From CAWVWF01 sp963933885 (GTDB lineage: Bacteria; Bacteroidota; Bacteroidia; Flavobacteriales_C; GCA-002722245), in NCBI GenBank assembly GCA_963933885.1, contig CAWVWF010000152.1:1-8937 (forward strand): a DNA stretch of 8,937 bases. Reading direction: 5' to 3'. Positions 6,452 to 8,937 of this stretch are shown piece by piece. Both the position numbers and the translations under genes were made by a program. The notes under the pieces were generated by a model. That model was not told the origin of the DNA. It ran no database searches and worked only from the letters and a program-made list of their open reading frames with translations. Numbering within the stretch: the first letter of the stretch is position 1; the number at the start of each line of letters is the position of its first letter.

Positions 6452-8398
6452 TTATAATTTATTATCGTTTCGCTGATTAATCAACGTGTTAATTCTTATC
6501 AATTCAGACACACTCCAAGCTTGAGATATTGTTCCTTTTGCATTAAAAGGTGCTTCTGCGTTATATATTTCTGCTATAGATCCTATTCCGTACTCCGTCA
6601 ATCCTTCTTCAAAGGAACTATAAATTTTGCGGAGTAAAGGTAATGCAGAATCTCCAAATACAGCAAGATAACCACCAGCAAAATGTCCTAATAACCAAGG
6701 CCATACAATCCCTTGATGATATGAATTGTCTCTCCTATTTTGATCACCTGCATATTCACTAATATATTTAGGATCATCTTGTGCTAATGTTCTTAGCCCC
6801 CTTGGGGTTAAAAGCTTTTCTTTAACTTGTTTTAAGATAGACTCACTCATTGCTTGATCACAAACTGAATATCGTAAAGAAGTTGCAAATACTTGATTTG
6901 GACGGAAACTCCAATCTTTCTCGTCAATCTCACAAGCATCAGCCAAATAGCCTTTAGTCTCATCCCAAAACATTGTTTTGAAAGCAGGTTTAATCTTACC
7001 TGGTAATGCTTCCCATTCTTTTACAAAATCAGTATCTCCTGAAGCATTTGCAAGCTCTATAGAAAATGAAATTGCATGATACCATAATGCGTTTAATTCA
7101 ACTGTAAAACCTGCCCTAGGTGTAACTGGCACCCCATCAACCTTCGCATCCATCCAAGTTAACGCAACATCAGGTTGTCCACCGTATAGCAGTCCACTTT
7201 CATCCATGTGAATATTATAAAGTGTACCTGTTTTATAATTTATTAAAATATGTTTAATCTCTTTATTAAAGTCTGCCCATGTCTCTTTAGAAGTTCCTGT
7301 TGCATCCACATACTCTTGTAATGCCCAAAAGAACCATAAAGAAGCATCTGCTGAATTATATCGTGCTGCAGCTCCAACTCCTATATTAGTCATTAAACCT
7401 CCTTTTAAATCCTTAAGCATCGTTTTTAAAACTTGCTTACAAACTTCAGGTTGGTTTCTAGCTATTGTTAATCCTGGTAAGGATAAAAATGTATCTCTTC
7501 CCCACCTACCAAACCAATGGTAACCAGCGCTCACTTCTACTCCTTTTTTAGATACTGAAAAGAATTGTTGTGCAGATCTTTCTAAGTAGTTATCGAGACT
7601 AGATAATTTATTTTTTGACTCTAATGATTTTTTAAATACGCTTTCTAAATTTTCTATCTCAGCTTTTGAAGTCGATATCGAAACAATAACTGGCGTATCT
7701 TTCTTCAAATGAAACTTCAGTAATCCCGGTGAATATAAATCTTCATTAAATTCATACCCTCTATCCAGTTCTCTTAAATATTCAGCATTATAAAACCAAT
7801 TTCCTTTATTTGAAAATTCATTTTCTACAGATGTTTGAATATATACGTCATCATACTCCTCATCTAAACTATAACTTATACCGTTTATAGTTTTCACTAC
7901 AGGTACTAATTTATCTTCCGAAGATCTTAATTTATGAATTCGTCTAAAAGACGAAAATGGTCTAATCTTAAAATTAGTATCTTCTCCTTCAATTAAGGTA
8001 TATCGAACCAATGTTTGATTAACATCCTTAACACAAAGTAATTCCTTTTTGATTGTTTTATTTCCAACTTTATAAATCCATGTTGGAATTGTTTCTAATT
8101 CAAAATTATCTAAAAACAAATATCCTTTTGGATGAACAAAATGGTTAAACTGATGTACTCCTAGCTCAAGCTTTGATTCATTATCCAATACCGTTTCATG
8201 TAAGCAATTTACTAACACATAACTATGGTGGTCTAGCTGTGGCTGTCTAGCAACCAATAAACCATGATATTTTCGAGTATTCACACCACAAAGAGAAGTA
8301 CTTGCGTACATCCCAATATTATTGGTTTCGATAAACTCCTTTTTGGAAGATCTACCGAAATCTTGGAGGAACTCTTTATCAAATTTAATTGCCTCCAT
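6452..8398 (-). CDS. Glycogen debranching enzyme, GH133 amylo-alpha-1,6-glucosidase
   Basis: This enzyme removes alpha-1,6 branch points from glycogen or limit dextrins in the cytoplasm. Of its 648 residues, about 10-235 form the bacterial/archaeal-type N-terminal beta domain (NIGMYASTSLCGVNTRKYHG near 27-46, then HHSYVLVNCLHETV). About 270-640 form the (alpha/alpha)6-type catalytic domain. Conserved acidic motifs are GRWGRDTFLSLPGL (Asp302), NSADASLWFFWALQEY (Asp351), GGQPDVALTWMDAKVDG (407-422) and DNSYHQGIVWPWLLGHFAGG (557-576). The length matches single-function bacterial GH133 enzymes; it lacks the glucanotransferase half found in the eukaryotic bifunctional debrancher. The start is firm: ATG at 8398 directly follows the pgi stop (TAAATG), with no intervening base, which suggests translational coupling. 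No signal peptide is present. The name glgX would be wrong because that is a GH13 enzyme. Confidence 0.95.
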   Translation of the reverse strand: MEAIKFDKEFLQDFGRSSKKEFIETNNIGMYASTSLCGVNTRKYHGLLVARQPQLDHHSYVLVNCLHETVLDNESKLELGVHQFNHFVHPKGYLFLDNFELETIPTWIYKVGNKTIKKELLCVKDVNQTLVRYTLIEGEDTNFKIRPFSSFRRIHKLRSSEDKLVPVVKTINGISYSLDEEYDDVYIQTSVENEFSNKGNWFYNAEYLRELDRGYEFNEDLYSPGLLKFHLKKDTPVIVSISTSKAEIENLESVFKKSLESKNKLSSLDNYLERSAQQFFSVSKKGVEVSAGYHWFGRWGRDTFLSLPGLTIARNQPEVCKQVLKTMLKDLKGGLMTNIGVGAAARYNSADASLWFFWALQEYVDATGTSKETWADFNKEIKHILINYKTGTLYNIHMDESGLLYGGQPDVALTWMDAKVDGVPVTPRAGFTVELNALWYHAISFSIELANASGDTDFVKEWEALPGKIKPAFKTMFWDETKGYLADACEIDEKDWSFRPNQVFATSLRYSVCDQAMSESILKQVKEKLLTPRGLRTLAQDDPKYISEYAGDQNRRDNSYHQGIVWPWLLGHFAGGYLAVFGDSALPLLRKIYSSFEEGLTEYGIGSIAEIYNAEAPFNAKGTISQAWSVSELIRINTLINQRNDNKL

Positions 8399-8937
8399 TT
8401 ACTTTTTATTTTGCTTATAAAAATTAATCAATCCGTTTGTTGAACCATCGTGTCCAATAACTTCATCATTATTTTTTAATTCTGGTAAAATTGCTTTTGC
8501 TAATTGTTTTCCAAGTTCAACTCCCCATTGATCGAATGCATTAACATTCCATATTAAACTCTGAACATATATTTTATGCTCATACATGGCAGTTAAACTT
8601 CCTAAAACTCTTGGCGTTAATTTCTTAACCATAATAGAGTTAGTTGGTCTATTTCCGCTAAAAACTTTGTGAGGTAACAATTCGCTTACTGCTTCAACAC
8701 TCAAACCTGAAGACTCAAGTTCTGCTTTAGCTGCTGCTTCTGTTTTACCCTTCATCAATGCTTCTGTTTGAGCAAAAAAGTTAGAAAGTAAAATTGCATG
8801 ATGATCACCAGTTGGATTCTGAGAATTAACTGGTGCTATAAAATCACAAGGAATTAATTTAGTTCCTTGATGAATTAATTGAAAAAAAGCATGTTGTCCG
8901 TTAGTACCTGGTTCTCCCCATACAATTGGTCCAGTAC
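8399..8937 (-). CDS. pgi: Glucose-6-phosphate isomerase, C-terminal third (5' end outside the window)
   Basis: PGI interconverts glucose-6-phosphate and fructose-6-phosphate. The frame is open to the right edge, and 178 C-terminal residues are visible of a family usually near 550. The first residues read GPIVWGEPGTNGQHAFFQL and contain the conserved GTNGQH with the ring-opening catalytic His. KLIPCDFIAP and PTGDHHAILLSNFFAQTEAL follow, then KVFSGNRPTNSI. The second PGI family signature is at fragment residues 124-143 (VQSLIWNVNAFDQWGVELGK), and its last residue, at 8507-8509, is the conserved catalytic Lys. The TTG at 8758 and the ATG at 8755 are internal codons of this gene and not starts. 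The stop abuts the start of the debranching enzyme, placing pgi in the same transcript, where it would link glucan-derived glucose phosphate to glycolysis. Confidence 0.96.
   Translation of the reverse strand, partial: TGPIVWGEPGTNGQHAFFQLIHQGTKLIPCDFIAPVNSQNPTGDHHAILLSNFFAQTEALMKGKTEAAAKAELESSGLSVEAVSELLPHKVFSGNRPTNSIMVKKLTPRVLGSLTAMYEHKIYVQSLIWNVNAFDQWGVELGKQLAKAILPELKNNDEVIGHDGSTNGLINFYKQNKK

Larger units (their letters stand above)
2908..8937 (-). other. Probable glycogen-metabolism operon: pgi, debranching enzyme, GT4, GH57, SRPBCC membrane protein
   Basis: Five minus-strand genes follow one another with gaps of 0, 2, 8 and 9 bp, which leaves no room for internal promoters or terminators outside coding sequence. 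The transcript would start to the right of the window, upstream of pgi. The order pairs glucan synthesis (GT4) with glucan breakdown (GH133, GH57) and a glycolytic isomerase. Both directions of glycogen turnover would therefore be expressed together and would have to be controlled at enzyme level. The GldK-like gene lies 49 bp further on, after the inverted repeat at 2891-2913, and may or may not be part of the unit. Confidence 0.8.

Noticed and set aside
8399..8758. A 119-codon gene starting at TTG 8758.
   Set aside because: The same frame is open to the window edge and encodes conserved PGI sequence upstream (GTNGQH and neighbours), so this is an internal part of pgi.

Overview
The window is about one third G+C. 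It looks like chromosomal DNA from a member of the Bacteroidota, probably a flavobacterial or cytophagal lineage. The reasons are the low G+C, the lack of strong Shine-Dalgarno sites, a GldK/GldJ-like FGE-sulfatase-domain protein, and a debranching enzyme / GT4 glucan synthase / GH57 set of a kind I associate with that phylum. I cannot name a genus. No RNA gene, mobile element or CRISPR array is visible.

Layout: bases 1-963 (+) hold the C-terminal three quarters of hemL (glutamate-1-semialdehyde aminomutase), which is cut by the left edge. Everything else is on the minus strand and is read from right to left. It starts with the C-terminal third of phosphoglucose isomerase (pgi, 8937-8399, cut by the right edge). 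Next come a GH133 glycogen debranching enzyme (8398-6452), a GT4 glycogen-synthase-like glycosyltransferase (6449-5160), a GH57 glucanase (5151-3883), a five-helix membrane protein with a C-terminal SRPBCC-like domain (3873-2908), and a GldK/GldJ-like protein (main frame 2649-973) that converges on hemL with 9 bp between them.

The first five minus-strand genes have 0-9 bp between them and almost certainly form one operon. Its front part is a cytoplasmic glycogen module: chain synthesis, alpha-1,4 hydrolysis or transfer, alpha-1,6 debranching, and hexose-phosphate interconversion by PGI. Its tail encodes an envelope protein that I cannot place in a pathway.

The most notable point is at the GldK-like gene. 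Its open frame lacks a signal peptide, but an upstream 54-codon frame (2858-2694) begins with a good one and runs into a nine-base T run. Adding one T to that run joins the two frames into a continuous 628-residue secreted protein. This is a frameshift, a sequencing error, or a slippage-controlled gene. I see no convincing new multi-gene system; the rest is ordinary metabolic chromosome.
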